From Lachancea dasiensis (taxonomy: Eukaryota; Ascomycota; Saccharomycetes; Saccharomycetales; Saccharomycetaceae), in the NCBI GenBank assembly GCA_900074725.1, contig LT598458.1, positions 744,001-808,000 on the forward strand: 64,000 bases of DNA, given 5' to 3'. Below, in pieces: positions 10,642 to 21,200 of this stretch. The translations under genes and the position numbers were made by a program. Numbering within the stretch: the stretch's first letter is position 1; each line of letters begins with the position of its first letter. The notes under the pieces are model-generated. The model did no database searches, was not told where the DNA came from, and saw nothing but the letters and a program-made list of their open reading frames with translations.

Positions 10642-11730
10642 ATGCTAGAAATAAACTCCCCACGCCCAGAGCATGCGCAATTGGGGTGCACTGGTGTGCA
10701 CCCCAAGGCCGCAGCCTCTGGACTTTTGACAGCCCTTCACCACCAGGTGTTGAATGCCACGACAAGGTCGAGAAATGGCCACGACGTGGGCAGCATTGAC
10801 GCGGCCGTATTGGAACCGGGTGAGGCGCATCTGATTCCGTCGCCGCCGCTTTCGCCCAAGCTAGGAGCTGAGGACCGGCTTAAAAAGCGAGTTCCTACCT
10901 TGCCGTTCCAATTGCCACCCTCGACGTCCGAATCAATGGTTGTGAAGGCCGTCTGTAGTCCGCAGACCTCTGTTAGGAGCCACCGCGTGGCGCTCGTTGG
11001 GTTTCTGTCGCAATACCGGTGCCTTGATCTCTCGCAGGCTCGCAACAAGCGATTCAGCCACAACAGCAACAATGGTGGCCATAACAAGAGCCTGCGCCGC
11101 ACCACCGCTCGCAATTACACGTACTCATCGGCCACTGGCGGGAACTCGAACTCGGATTTTGAAAGGACGTATCGTACCAGACGGGTTACTGGGCGCGTTG
11201 ACAGCCATTCTCAAAGCTCGGGTGCTCAACATCGCGCAGTTCGGCCAGCCGAGTTTTCACCCGATCACACCCCAATTTCAAGGCCCTCCACCCCGTCGAG
11301 TCGACACCGCAAGCCTGTATCAGTCTCCTCTCCCTTGGCCTCTGCAGCAGCCGTTTCCGCTCCAAATATGAGCTGGGAACGTTTGCCAGATTTCAGTCCT
11401 CCATTGTCCTCTTTGCCTGACAACAATAAGTGTTTGAAAGTGGAATGGAAGGGCTCATCGATGGACCTATCCGGCGATCCTTTAAAGGAATATCTGCATT
11501 CTGCTGAGTTGCAGCTCGCACAAATATTGAGATTGCCTTGCGACTTGTACTTGGACTCGAAACGTAGACTTTTCCTGGAGAAAATGCATCGTTTGAAGCA
11601 AAACCTTCCATTTAGAAGGACAGATGCTCAAAAAGCGTGTCGGATTGATGTCAACAAAGCTTCCAGGCTTTTTGCAGCCTTTGAAAAGATCGGTTGGTTA
11701 GAAGACGAAAACTTCACGAGATTTTTGTAG
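10642..11730 (+). CDS. SWIRM-domain protein, YOR338W/FUN19 family
   Basis: A 362-residue protein. The frame is open upstream to a TTG at 10621, but the first ATG is at 10642 and I use it. The N-terminal two thirds are low-complexity and rich in Ser, Asn, Arg and Pro. The C-terminal 85 residues (about 277-362) form a SWIRM-type helical domain with DLYLDSKRRLF, ACRIDVNKASRLF and a closing KIGWL. SWIRM domains occur in chromatin proteins and bind DNA or histones. In S. cerevisiae this ancestor gave the paralogs YOR338W and FUN19 (YAL034C), both poorly characterised. Position after TEA1 and before UBC11 and MTW1 matches both duplicated blocks. Confidence 0.85.
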   Translation: MLEINSPRPEHAQLGCTGVHPKAAASGLLTALHHQVLNATTRSRNGHDVGSIDAAVLEPGEAHLIPSPPLSPKLGAEDRLKKRVPTLPFQLPPSTSESMVVKAVCSPQTSVRSHRVALVGFLSQYRCLDLSQARNKRFSHNSNNGGHNKSLRRTTARNYTYSSATGGNSNSDFERTYRTRRVTGRVDSHSQSSGAQHRAVRPAEFSPDHTPISRPSTPSSRHRKPVSVSSPLASAAAVSAPNMSWERLPDFSPPLSSLPDNNKCLKVEWKGSSMDLSGDPLKEYLHSAELQLAQILRLPCDLYLDSKRRLFLEKMHRLKQNLPFRRTDAQKACRIDVNKASRLFAAFEKIGWLEDENFTRFL

Positions 11731-12206
11731 CTTTCAGGAGGATACGGTATATTTGGGCAAAGTGGAATTTGGAATATGAAGCCGGGAGTTTTGGTGAATT
11801 TAATATATTAGGGTTCAAGCCCATGGTATGGGTACTATGGCAAGGGGACAATGGTAACAGACCTTCATGGACAAATAGGGTTTTGGGACATATCCCAAAT
11901 CGTTGAACAGGTGTTTCAACTGTCTTTACTTTCATTTATATTTTTTAATCGTATACTTGAGTGCGGTCAAGTACTGCTTGACGTATATATTATACATTAT
12001 TAGGCTGTTATTAGTTGAATTTCGGGCAAAAATGGCAATCTAATATACAAGCAGAGTTGCTGCCTTGTAAAGTTGCCAGTATAGGTGGAGATCGGTCGAC
12101 GCCGTCAAATACCCCTGCATCTTGTTTGTCAACTTCTCCGCCATCACCTAAAATAAAAGTCAATCATGTAACCAAGCTTAATCTTCGATCTCCTCATAAC
12201 GTGCGT
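11731..12206. other. Convergent YOR338W-like/UBC11 intergenic region
   Basis: This spacer between two 3' ends holds no gene. It is A/T-rich with a TATATA-type element at about 11984-11990, probably used for 3'-end formation. Confidence 0.4.
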
Positions 12207-12662
12207 TCAATTTTTTTTATATTCATGCATATCATTGTCCCACAGTTCAGCTGCCACCGCGTTGAGGGGCGAGCTGTTATTTGGCTCCTCCAGCAGTGAT
12301 TGTAACGACAAAAGAATTGTCTGCACATTGTACACTGCAGACCACTGGTCTTTCAAAATGTCTAGACAAATATTTCCACTCATATCCACATTTGGGTGCC
12401 ACATGGGGCTCACAAACTGTACTTTTGGCGCAGTATAAGGATATGTCGGGGCGAACTCCAAAGCGATTCTGAACCGCATCCCCTCGTATGGCGTACCATC
12501 AGGACCCGTAATGATGCCACACCACTTCGTCAAGTCCTCCTCGCTCTCTGGAAAAGCGCTAAGTCCGGGCGATGGCGCCATCATCAACTGAACCAGCTCG
12601 CTTTGCAATCTTTTTACCACTGAATGTCCATCGGGAACTTTTGATTTCGAGCTTCCTTCCAT
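12207..12662 (-). CDS. UBC11: Ubiquitin-conjugating enzyme Ubc11 (E2-C type)
   Basis: A 151-residue E2 of the UBE2C/UbcH10 class, which in other organisms works with the anaphase-promoting complex to ubiquitinate cyclins. S. cerevisiae Ubc11 is 156 residues and is not essential. The UBC fold is complete: PYEGMRFRI, the HPN motif at 89-91, and the active-site Cys99 in [12 protein letters not shown], followed by [13 protein letters not shown] and LNAVAAELW. The start is the only early ATG. Its place between the SWIRM gene and the Pol I genes matches YOR339C. Confidence 0.96.
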   Translation of the reverse strand: MEGSSKSKVPDGHSVVKRLQSELVQLMMAPSPGLSAFPESEEDLTKWCGIITGPDGTPYEGMRFRIALEFAPTYPYTAPKVQFVSPMWHPNVDMSGNICLDILKDQWSAVYNVQTILLSLQSLLEEPNNSSPLNAVAAELWDNDMHEYKKN

Positions 12663-12849
12663 CTTGACTTAAGTTGTTGAAATTTGATCCCACGAGATAT
12701 TTGGTCTAGTGACTAGTGAGTTAAGTTAACGATCCTGATCGTTGGCCTCCACTTCTTTTAGCAGCTAGACACAAAATGAATAATGATCAACTTGTGGTAG
12801 CAGTACCAAAAAGAATATTTCAAAACAATTGCCAGTTTCCGACGTCCCG

Positions 12850-13734
12850 TCACGTGCTATCTTTCAATGAGGACCAATCTGGATCTGAAAGAGGGAGCTC
12901 AGTGAATGGAACTAGCGGTAATGCTTCATTTTCTTGTAATGTTGCTTTAGAAGCATTCGCAACTTTGAGAGCTTCTTGCGAGGGTGTCACCAAATTTTGT
13001 AGTTCCAGTTGGGTGGTGTGCGCCAGGTAGGCGGATCGTGACGAAAAATCGGTTCTCATGGTCCGCTGTTGGTCTCTAAGACTTCGTACGCGATCCATGG
13101 AGCACTCGTCATTGGACTCGATGTATAGTTGGCGCATCTGCGTGGTTAAGAACTTGACGCTCTCGTTGACGGGAGACAGGGACTTCAGAATGGTTCTCTG
13201 TTCTTCGCTCAGGCTCGACTCATTATGCAGCAGTGATTCCACTAATTGCTTGTAGTTTTTAACCCTTGCTATCACTTTTTGGGTGGCGCGAATCTGTCGA
13301 CGCAGTTCGGAGCTCAACAGTAGTTGCTCACGAAGTCTCTCTATCTTGTTTTCAAGTTGTCCTACCAGGTGTTCCTCCTGTGCAGGATCCTTCAAAACCA
13401 AGGAGTCGTGGTGTCGGAGCCTGAACGATCCGCTTTCAATTAACTCTTGAGGAATATGCAAGACGTTTCGCAGGACATACAATTCTAGTTTGTCAAAACT
13501 TCGGTCTATAGAGTGTTCCCACAAAGTCTCCAACTTCGCGATTCCGACTTTGATTTCATCTGTATAGTCCTTCCCAGCAATCTCATGACGCTCCAACAGA
13601 TATTTTTCCATGGCCTGGGTACACTTGTACATCAATTCGTTAACCGCGTTTATGATATCATCAATGAGCGAGATCGGTGGGTATCCTAAATGCTCGGTGA
13701 GCAGTAGGGTAGTCCGCATAGTAGGTGCCGACAT
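12850..13734 (-). CDS. MTW1: Kinetochore MIND complex subunit Mtw1
   Basis: A 294-residue homologue of Mtw1/Mis12 (S. cerevisiae 289). Mtw1 pairs with Nnf1 and joins Dsn1-Nsl1 in the MIND complex that links inner kinetochore to Ndc80 and Spc105. The N-terminal head carries the family signature around TEHLGYPPISLIDDIINAVN, followed by predicted coiled-coil helices through residue 250 (LVGQLENKIERLREQLLL, LRDQQRTMRTDF). In S. cerevisiae it is YAL034W-A, next to FUN19, so this gene is the chromosome I contribution between UBC11 and RPA43. Same strand as UBC11, 187 bp upstream of it. Confidence 0.93.
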   Translation of the reverse strand: MSAPTMRTTLLLTEHLGYPPISLIDDIINAVNELMYKCTQAMEKYLLERHEIAGKDYTDEIKVGIAKLETLWEHSIDRSFDKLELYVLRNVLHIPQELIESGSFRLRHHDSLVLKDPAQEEHLVGQLENKIERLREQLLLSSELRRQIRATQKVIARVKNYKQLVESLLHNESSLSEEQRTILKSLSPVNESVKFLTTQMRQLYIESNDECSMDRVRSLRDQQRTMRTDFSSRSAYLAHTTQLELQNLVTPSQEALKVANASKATLQENEALPLVPFTELPLSDPDWSSLKDST

Positions 13735-13997
13735 TATCAGCGTACAAGTGCTTTGCTTGACGTTAGTCTATGGTAGTATTTCGGTCGGTGGGCGGAATTC
13801 GTGTTTGTTTGTTTTTTGAACCGATCTAGTTTTCAAAGATAATTACAAAACACTTGATGGCGATGACACTGAATTTCAATAATACTGATCCCAAGCCCGC
13901 CAGTACTGCTTCTTAAATGCAATGTTTTAGTTATATTGGTTTTTACACGCTATTTTACAAGTGATAATCAGGCTCTATCAACTAAAGTAGGGAACTT

Positions 13998-14885
13998 TTA
14001 TTCGCTATCGCTAGACTCGCTACTACTAGAGTTCCTTTCGTAAACAATCTCTTCGCCATTGTCTTCCTTGACCCGCTTGGACAGGTCCAAATCCTTGTGG
14101 CTCTCTCTATTCTCAGTCGAAACCTCGTCATCAAACACAATCTTTTTATTGGAAACCACAGGCAAGTTTTCGGCAGGGGAACGAGCCTGGCCCGTCTGTT
14201 CTTCCAGTAGAGAGCCTTCTAGGGAGACCACCTTGCCCGTAGTGTAAACGTTTCTGACAGAGAATTTCAATCTCCCATCTAGCTGCTGGCCATTTTCGTC
14301 TACCCAGTTACCAAGTGACCGGGACTTATCAGCACCTTCTTCGCTACCTTCACTAGTGACGTTATCAACATCTTCGTTGTGTATGAAGGTCCACCCGGCT
14401 GGGATGCTCGTCTTTTTTATGCTTGCGTTAAATGCATCATGAATCAGTAGCCCAATGTGGGAGGGAGATTGTATAAAAATCCAACCCTCGATCACGTCAC
14501 CAACCTGAGGCTGCCAGACATACAGATCTACGCTACACCATGTGAATCCGAAGGGAGTGTCAGCCGTCATTTTAACGAGTTTTTGGTCCTGATCGTCGTC
14601 ATCCCCACTGGCGTCTTTGATTTCCAAATTTTCATAACCCAACACCACACCCCCAACATCGCTGCTGTACTTCATCACCATTGGGTTCAAGTGCTGTTTC
14701 TTAATACCTTTATTTGGACAGCCTAGGTAAGTAGGTGCAACGGAAACATACATCGACACAGGAACTTGGACAATGCATTTTGATATACCGCTGGCCTCGT
14801 CCACGGGATTCTTGTAGACCTTTCTATGTCTTTTTATAAAATCGAGTTCCTTATATTGCTCTGAAGGCCTTTTAACACCAGACAT
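13998..14885 (-). CDS. RPA43: RNA polymerase I subunit Rpa43
   Basis: Pol I stalk subunit, partner of Rpa14, which recruits Rrn3 to the polymerase. The frame extends up to an ATG at 14948, but the family N-terminus ([10 protein letters not shown], like S. cerevisiae MSQVKRAN) starts at 14885, so I choose that, giving 295 residues. The tip domain (VVGG-type [11 protein letters not shown]) and the OB-fold stretch [20 protein letters not shown] are very close to S. cerevisiae, as is the tail [21 protein letters not shown] Ser/Glu-rich end ([10 protein letters not shown]) is typical and probably phosphorylated. The promoter has RRPE and PAC-like sites. Confidence 0.95.
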   Translation of the reverse strand: MSGVKRPSEQYKELDFIKRHRKVYKNPVDEASGISKCIVQVPVSMYVSVAPTYLGCPNKGIKKQHLNPMVMKYSSDVGGVVLGYENLEIKDASGDDDDQDQKLVKMTADTPFGFTWCSVDLYVWQPQVGDVIEGWIFIQSPSHIGLLIHDAFNASIKKTSIPAGWTFIHNEDVDNVTSEGSEEGADKSRSLGNWVDENGQQLDGRLKFSVRNVYTTGKVVSLEGSLLEEQTGQARSPAENLPVVSNKKIVFDDEVSTENRESHKDLDLSKRVKEDNGEEIVYERNSSSSESSDSE

Positions 14886-14972
14886 GTCCAAGATTGCACC
14901 AGTTTGCCCGCTCTTTGTTGATCCTTTGCCAATCGATGAGATGAGCATCTACTATATTATTTGAAGTGTAAT

Positions 14973-15017
14973 AAAATTTTTCATCACTTCATACTATAGT
15001 GACACTTAGCTCATCAC
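14973..15017 (-). promoter_or_regulatory. RRPE and PAC-like motifs upstream of RPA43
   Basis: A perfect RRPE (TGAAAAATTTT on the minus strand) lies at 14973-14983. A PAC-like GTGATGAGCT, one mismatch from GCGATGAGCT, lies at 15008-15017. In yeasts these two motifs (bound by Stb3 and by Dot6/Tod6) control ribosome-biogenesis genes in response to growth signals. Confidence 0.65.
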
Positions 15018-16221
15018 TCTCATACCAGACAGAAAATACCTATCCAACTTCATATGATTTACAGCATTCGCTGTGCAACTCTTCTCAACGTTTGCCAGGC
15101 GGGAGGTACAGAATCTTTGAGGACAAGCTTTCAAACTGCTGGTACGGTAATAAAGAGGCAGCTGTTAAGACCTGATTAAAGTATCCTAGCCAAAGTAGCC
15201 TGGTTCTCCGGATGCATTTTAGCTTTAAGATCCTTTTTTGCTCCCAATGTTGGCATTGACAGAAATCTTGACAGAAATTTTCTATCTATTATAACGCAGA
15301 GGCTGCTTGATGTAAAGAGAGCGCGCCACAACCCGGAAGGAAAAAGATGGTAATTTGTTAGAAATAAGAATTGTGCTTAAGATGAAGTTCTCTAATGGAT
15401 TTGAATATGGCCCTATCAGATCTTAACGCTATTCACCCTATTGGCAAAAGGGGCGAGACTAAGTACGTTTTTGCTACTGAGGCGAATCTGATTCATAAGT
15501 AGAAAGCTTACTAAATTTGTCTTGTAAGTCGGTCATAGTCATTGCGAGATGAGTAACTTAGATCTGGGAAATTCAATTTACTCTCCGTGATTAATTTAGA
15601 CATTAGAGTCAGTTCAGTCACCTGAACGAATGCCGGGTATTTATACAATTCTCGCCCGGTGATTCTGAATAACACAATTATAAACCACCCGTTCTAGATC
15701 ATTCTATTATCGATGGATTGCGACTCAATACCGTACAGTCCCGAAAACTTATCAATCGCCAATCCCATTGGACAACAGTTGTTGTCTTTGGCTTGTTTTA
15801 AATGGTAAGTCGATTTGTATGGCTCTGTTGTGTACTATCATTCTGTACCGCTGTGTCACATATTTCCTGACGCTGATTATGCGATTAGGCGCACATCACC
15901 TTCAGTTCTCACATTATTCCCAACATTTGCAGAGTCTCCCTTTTGTAGATCGAGAGGCGTTATTTAGATAGCCATCAATGTTGTATGGATCCATGCCTTG
16001 ACCAGGCTTGACCAAGATTAAACATTATATTTGTTTATGACCTCCACAATTTAGAGCTACCAAGGAGGGGAGCACTCGGCGTGGGTTAAATCTCCGTGAT
16101 CGAAACCTGTCCGAACTTAGCAACTTCTTGAACCTTCCTAAGTGCACCTATTGAACGTCCGAATTTTATTTGATGACATGAAAACATTAAATTTATACAC
16201 TGTTGTACGAAAGCCTAGCCA
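15018..16221. other. Gene-poor spacer, left part
   Basis: I find no convincing ORF, RNA gene or transposon in this 1.2 kb. Short ORFs here have no recognisable content. RPA43 and RPA190 are direct neighbours in S. cerevisiae, so this spacer is extra or expanded. Confidence 0.4.
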
Positions 16222-16410
16222 TTATTTGTCCATTTGTTGCTTAATTTTGGCCTCCAACTTACTGCCTTGACCAGAACCCAACACACTACTTGCAATTCCT
16301 CCAACTCTTCCAAGGTGAAGCTTGTTACCTGCGTCAGATCCAAGGACAGCTCCGGTTATGGAACCTGCCATGTTACCTTTATCATGAGATTCTGCATTCT
16401 TTTCCGACAT
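16222..16410 (-). CDS. Small glycine-rich hydrophilic protein, unknown
   Basis: A 62-residue ORF with a definite ATG at 16410; the second codon upstream is a stop, so it cannot extend. The composition looks like protein: a charged N-terminus (MSEKNAESHDKGN), a Gly/Ala/Ser middle with regularly spaced glycines (GSITGAVLGSDAG, GGIASSVLGSG), and a Lys/Gln-rich end (EAKIKQQMDK). There is no signal peptide or clear membrane helix. A TATA-like GATATAAAT lies about 95 bp upstream, and CCCCT (stress-element-like) sequences occur at about 16593 and 16757. I do not recognise the family. It may be a small stress-induced protein, but that is a guess. Confidence 0.5.
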   Translation of the reverse strand: MSEKNAESHDKGNMAGSITGAVLGSDAGNKLHLGRVGGIASSVLGSGQGSKLEAKIKQQMDK

Positions 16411-17990
16411 GATTCAATGTTGTGATAGATTTAACTTTGCGACGTACGACTGGCCCTGTAGAACGTGAGACTTTAGGCAGGATCATGGGGAAGCACCTTC
16501 ACCCATTTATATCTATTTGCCAAGCCCGGGTTTGCGGTGACAGAAGCAAAGAAGCGGGCACGTCACCATCATTAAGCACGTCCGGGACCGTCCCCTATAG
16601 TGCTTTTGCAATAGGGAAGTCGACTCACGGCAAATTGTGGGAAGCTCTCAACCGACGCAATCAGTTTCTTTGCCACGATGTGGAACCTGCAAAGTTCTGG
16701 ATTGTGGCTACGTCACGATGATTTTCAGCTAAATGTCGGGGACTCATCATCCTGCGCCCCTGCGAAAACACGATAGCCTCGTGAGCTGCAAATTCCAAAT
16801 TGGCCGCTCTCGCAAATGTCCTAGCTACATCTCGCGTCTAGCTCATCAATATGTCTCCCGCCCTCTTGCAGAGCTCCAGTGTAGAGCTGTAGTTAATGTG
16901 TACTACCCTGATGTAGACCATGGTAGACCCCGAGGAGCGGGAATAGAATCGGGTGGCACTTGGTGAGCATTCCAGTATTAACCATTTAACGAGAGCCGTG
17001 AACAGGATTTCTCGGCATCAGAGCTTGGGCCGTCTGAATAGCACGAAAGGTGTCCTTTCATTAGGTAGCTGAAAGCTGGTGAACAAAGCCAACCCCCTTG
17101 AAGTTCGCAAAGGGTGTCGCTCCGAATGCTCCAAATAATCGTTCAAATAGTGTAGACTCCCAGATGTTAGTTTGAACAGCAGAGGGTTCTATAAAGCTGA
17201 ACATCTAGGTGTCAAATGAGTGCGAAGTGATTTGGTCACGTTAGCGAAACACAGCTGCACAAGGTGAATAACCATCCAATGGGATTAAGAGGTACAGCGA
17301 TTACACGTTAATGTTCTGACCAGCCATTCTAACCACCTCAAACCCAAATATCCTCTCTAAATGGTAGAATTGTAGGACACTAGTTTCAGCCTTGCTGAAT
17401 CATTCTTACCACAATTTTGTATAGAGACCATACCGGCTGTGCGCTCCATTCGTGACCAAGATGTAATGTCCAAATATTTTACAGAAAGTCGAAAAGAATA
17501 CGCGTTATCCTTCCCGACAATACCGTATACCCAGAGTATAATCCACAGCCACCAAAGATTGAACAAATAGCTTTAGAATTTTGACCCTCGTTGGCGCTGA
17601 CTTGTTCCTAGATATCAAATACTATGATTTCAAATACTATGATTTACCCAGTCTACCACACTAGATCAGATTGGAAACATTGCTTGAATTGGGACACAAT
17701 TGGAAAAACACCAAGTCTGCTTGTTCGGAGTGAAGATACTTTCTGGTAGATTTTCGATCTCCAGAGGCTGCAAGCAGATTTTAGAGTGTTATGCTTCAGG
17801 TAGTATAGCCGGCCTAACCATTACACCGTGTCCAAAGTCTTCAAAGCTAAGGTGCTTCGAGTTTCGTGTATTATCAGAAGATGAGATCTGTTCTTTCTGG
17901 ATGAGCTCATTGAATTAGCCGCCAACGCAGAGAGGCATTTACACTCATTGAGTACGGCGACATTGTCGTTCGAAGCGATCACTGTGATCT
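16411..17990. other. Gene-poor spacer, right part
   Basis: About 1.6 kb without a convincing gene. It holds CCCCT motifs near the small ORF's promoter and a 15-bp tandem duplication at 17615-17644. I checked for tRNA B-box sequences and found none. Confidence 0.4.
17615..17644. repeat. Perfect 15-bp tandem duplication
   Basis: The unit TCAAATACTATGATT occurs twice head to tail, at 17615-17629 and 17630-17644. It lies in the noncoding spacer upstream of RPA190 and looks like a recent slippage event. Confidence 0.9.
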
Positions 17991-18049
17991 AAAAAATTTT
18001 CTAATTGAAGGACCAGTGAAAAAAAACTCAACTCATCTCATCTCATCGC
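17991..18049 (+). promoter_or_regulatory. RRPE and PAC motifs upstream of RPA190
   Basis: An AAAAAATTTT core (RRPE) at 17991-18000 is followed by ATCTCATCGC at 18040-18049, the exact reverse complement of PAC GCGATGAGAT. The pair lies 210-270 bp before the RPA190 start, the usual arrangement for ribosome-biogenesis promoters. Confidence 0.75.
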
Positions 18050-18259
18050 ATCATCTGCCAGGACACTCGACCAATAGAAGAGATATAGAGCTGGCTTCCA
18101 GTCTACCACGTACCTCACTAACCAAAGTGTGCAATTATATTGTCTTATATTGGTGTAACTACACTTGTGCGGAGGTGGATTGAGCTTGTTGGAACTGGTG
18201 TACTCATTTCCTTTCAGCACACTTAGTCTGTAACAAACTTTCTTTTCAGGATAGACAAA

Positions 18260-21200
18260 ATGGATATTTCGAAGCCAGTTGGCTCTGAAATCACTTCTGT
18301 GGATTTCGGTGTCATGACCGCGCAGGACATCAGAAATGTGTCGGCCATGCAGATCACCAATCCCACTGTATTGGACAACCTAGGTCACCCAATCTCAGGA
18401 GGTCTTTATGATTTGGCTCTTGGAGCCTTCTTGCGCAATTTATGCGCTACTTGCGGTTTAGATGAGAAATTCTGCCCGGGCCACCAAGGTCATATCGAAC
18501 TTCCTGTTCCCTGTTACAACCCGTTGTTTTTCAGCCAGCTTTACATTTACTTGAGAAGCTCGTGCCTATACTGTCACTCTTTCAGGTTGAAAGGTGCTGA
18601 AGTTCACCGCTACAGCTGTAAGCTGAAGCTGTTACAGTACGGGCTCATCGACGAATGCTACCTGCTTGACGAAATACAAGTGGGAACCTTGGACAATGCC
18701 GTGGAGGAGGCAGAGGAAGTTGACGGCGAAGAAAAACCATCTACGTCGCTTGACGCAACATTAATCAGAGAGCTAAGAATAAAGCGTAAAGAGTTCGTGG
18801 ATCTCTGTATTGCCACCGCGCTCTCAGAGGGCCGCACCACTCACAAGGGCACTTTCACTGCCACTGTTAACGATGAGAGGAAGAAATTGATTCATGATTT
18901 CCACAAAAGGCTACTTTCCAGGCCCAAGTGTGACAACTGTGGTATGTTTTCTCCGAAATTCAGGAAGGATGGTTTCACAAAGATCTTTGAAACAGCTTTA
19001 ACTGAAAAGCAGCAAACCAACAACAGAGTTAAGGGTTTGATCCGTGCGGATGTCGTCAAGAAGCAGCAACAACGTAGAAAGTTGGCCAACGATCAAGGAA
19101 GAACCATTGAAGATCAAATGGACGTGGACGAGGATTTTGCCATACCCACCGACAATCATCCTAGACCAAAAACGGGCTCAACATATATTCTTTCGACTGA
19201 TGTGCGCAATATTTTAAGAAGTGTCTTCAGAAAAGAGCAAGAAGTGTTGCAATACGTCTTCCATTCAAGACCAAACCTTTCCAAGAAGCTAGTGAGGGCT
19301 GACATGTTTTTCTTGGAAGTCGTGCTAGTACCCCCAACACGTTTTCGTCTCCCTTCAAAACTAGGAGAAGAGATCCATGAGAATTCCCAGAACCAACTTT
19401 TGTCGAAGATTTTGACCACCGCATTGCTAATTAGGGATCTTAACGAGGAGATGTCAAAGCTCCAAAAGGATAAGGTATCTGTTTCAGACAAGAAGATAAT
19501 TTTCAACAGATTGATGAATGCTTTTGTCACGATTCAGAACGATGTGAATGCTTTTATTGACTCCACCAAAGCTCAAGGGAACACGGGCGGCAAGGTACCA
19601 GTTCCCGGCGTCAAACAAGCTTTAGAAAAGAAAGAAGGTTTGTTCAGAAAACACATGATGGGTAAACGTGTCAATTATGCTGCTAGATCGGTCATTTCCC
19701 CGGATCCAAACATCGAAACTAATGAAATTGGTGTTCCACCTGTGTTCGCAACTAAGCTTACTTACCCGGAGCCCGTCACGTCCTACAACATTGCAGAGCT
19801 CAGACAAGCTGTTATAAACGGTCCAGACAAATGGCCTGGTGCGACGCAAATACAGAATGAGGATGGTTCTCTAATCTCGCTCGTTGGGATGACCCTAGAA
19901 CAGCGTAAGGCGCTTGCCAACCAGCTGCTGACGCCCTCTTCGCATAGCTCTACTCACTCCCTGAACAAAAAAGTTTACCGTCACATTAAGAATAGAGATA
20001 TTGTTATCATGAACCGTCAGCCAACCTTACACAAGGCTTCCATGATGGGTCACAAAGTTAGAGTGTTACCAGGTGAAAAAACTTTGAGACTACATTACGC
20101 TAATACAGGTGCTTACAATGCTGATTTTGATGGTGATGAAATGAACATGCACTTTCCTCAAAATGAGAACGCTAGAGCCGAGGCTTTCAACTTAGCTAAC
20201 ACCGATTCCCAATATTTGACACCAACCTCGGGTTCTCCTGTTAGAGGTTTAATCCAAGATCACATTTCGGCTGGTGTGTGGCTGACAAGTAAAGATAGCT
20301 TTTTCACGAGGGATCAGTACCAGCAATACATTTATGGATGTATTCGCCCTGAAGATGGACATGCAACCAGAACCAAGTTAGTTACTGTTGCACCTGCCGT
20401 AATTAAGCCGGTCCCACTTTGGACTGGTAAACAGATAATTACGACTGTCTTACTTAATGTCACACCCCCTGATATGCCTGGTATCAATTTGAATTCCAAG
20501 AACAAGATCAAAAGTGATTATTGGGGCAAGGGCTCATCTGAGAACGACGTTATTTTCAAGAACGGTGAGCTACTTTGTGGTATTCTCGACAAATCTCAAT
20601 ACGGTGCTTCCAAGTATGGTGTTGTCCATGCTTTACACGAAGTATACGGTCCAGACGTTTCCGCCAAGGTCTTATCCGTTCTAGGCCGACTGTTTACCAA
20701 TTATATCACACATACTGCTTTCACCTGTGGTATGGACGACTTGCGTTTAACAGCAGAAGGTAACAAATGGAGAAGTGACATTTTGAAAACCTCAACCGAT
20801 GTCGGTCGTGTGGCAGCGGCAGAGGTTACTAATTTGGACAACGACGTAAGTTCAAGCGAGTCGGAATTACTGAAGCGTTTGGAGGAGATTTTAAGAGATG
20901 ACAACAAGTTAGGTATTCTTGATGCCGTAACCTCTAATAAGGTCAACACCATTACTTCTCAAGTTGTCTCTAAATGTGTGCCAGGTGGTACAATGAAAAA
21001 ATTCCCTCTAAATTCCATGCAGGCAATGGCCTTGTCTGGTGCTAAGGGATCTAATGTCAACGTATCTCAAATTATGTGTCTGCTGGGGCAACAGGCCCTA
21101 GAGGGAAGAAGAGTTCCAGTTATGGTATCAGGGAAGACTTTGCCGTCCTTCAAACCATTCGAGACGGATGCGATGGCAGGTGGCTATATCAAAGGCCGTT

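Noticed and set aside
14886-14948. Upstream ATG of RPA43 at 14948
   Set aside because: The family N-terminus starts at the ATG at 14885; the extra 21 residues match nothing in Rpa43.
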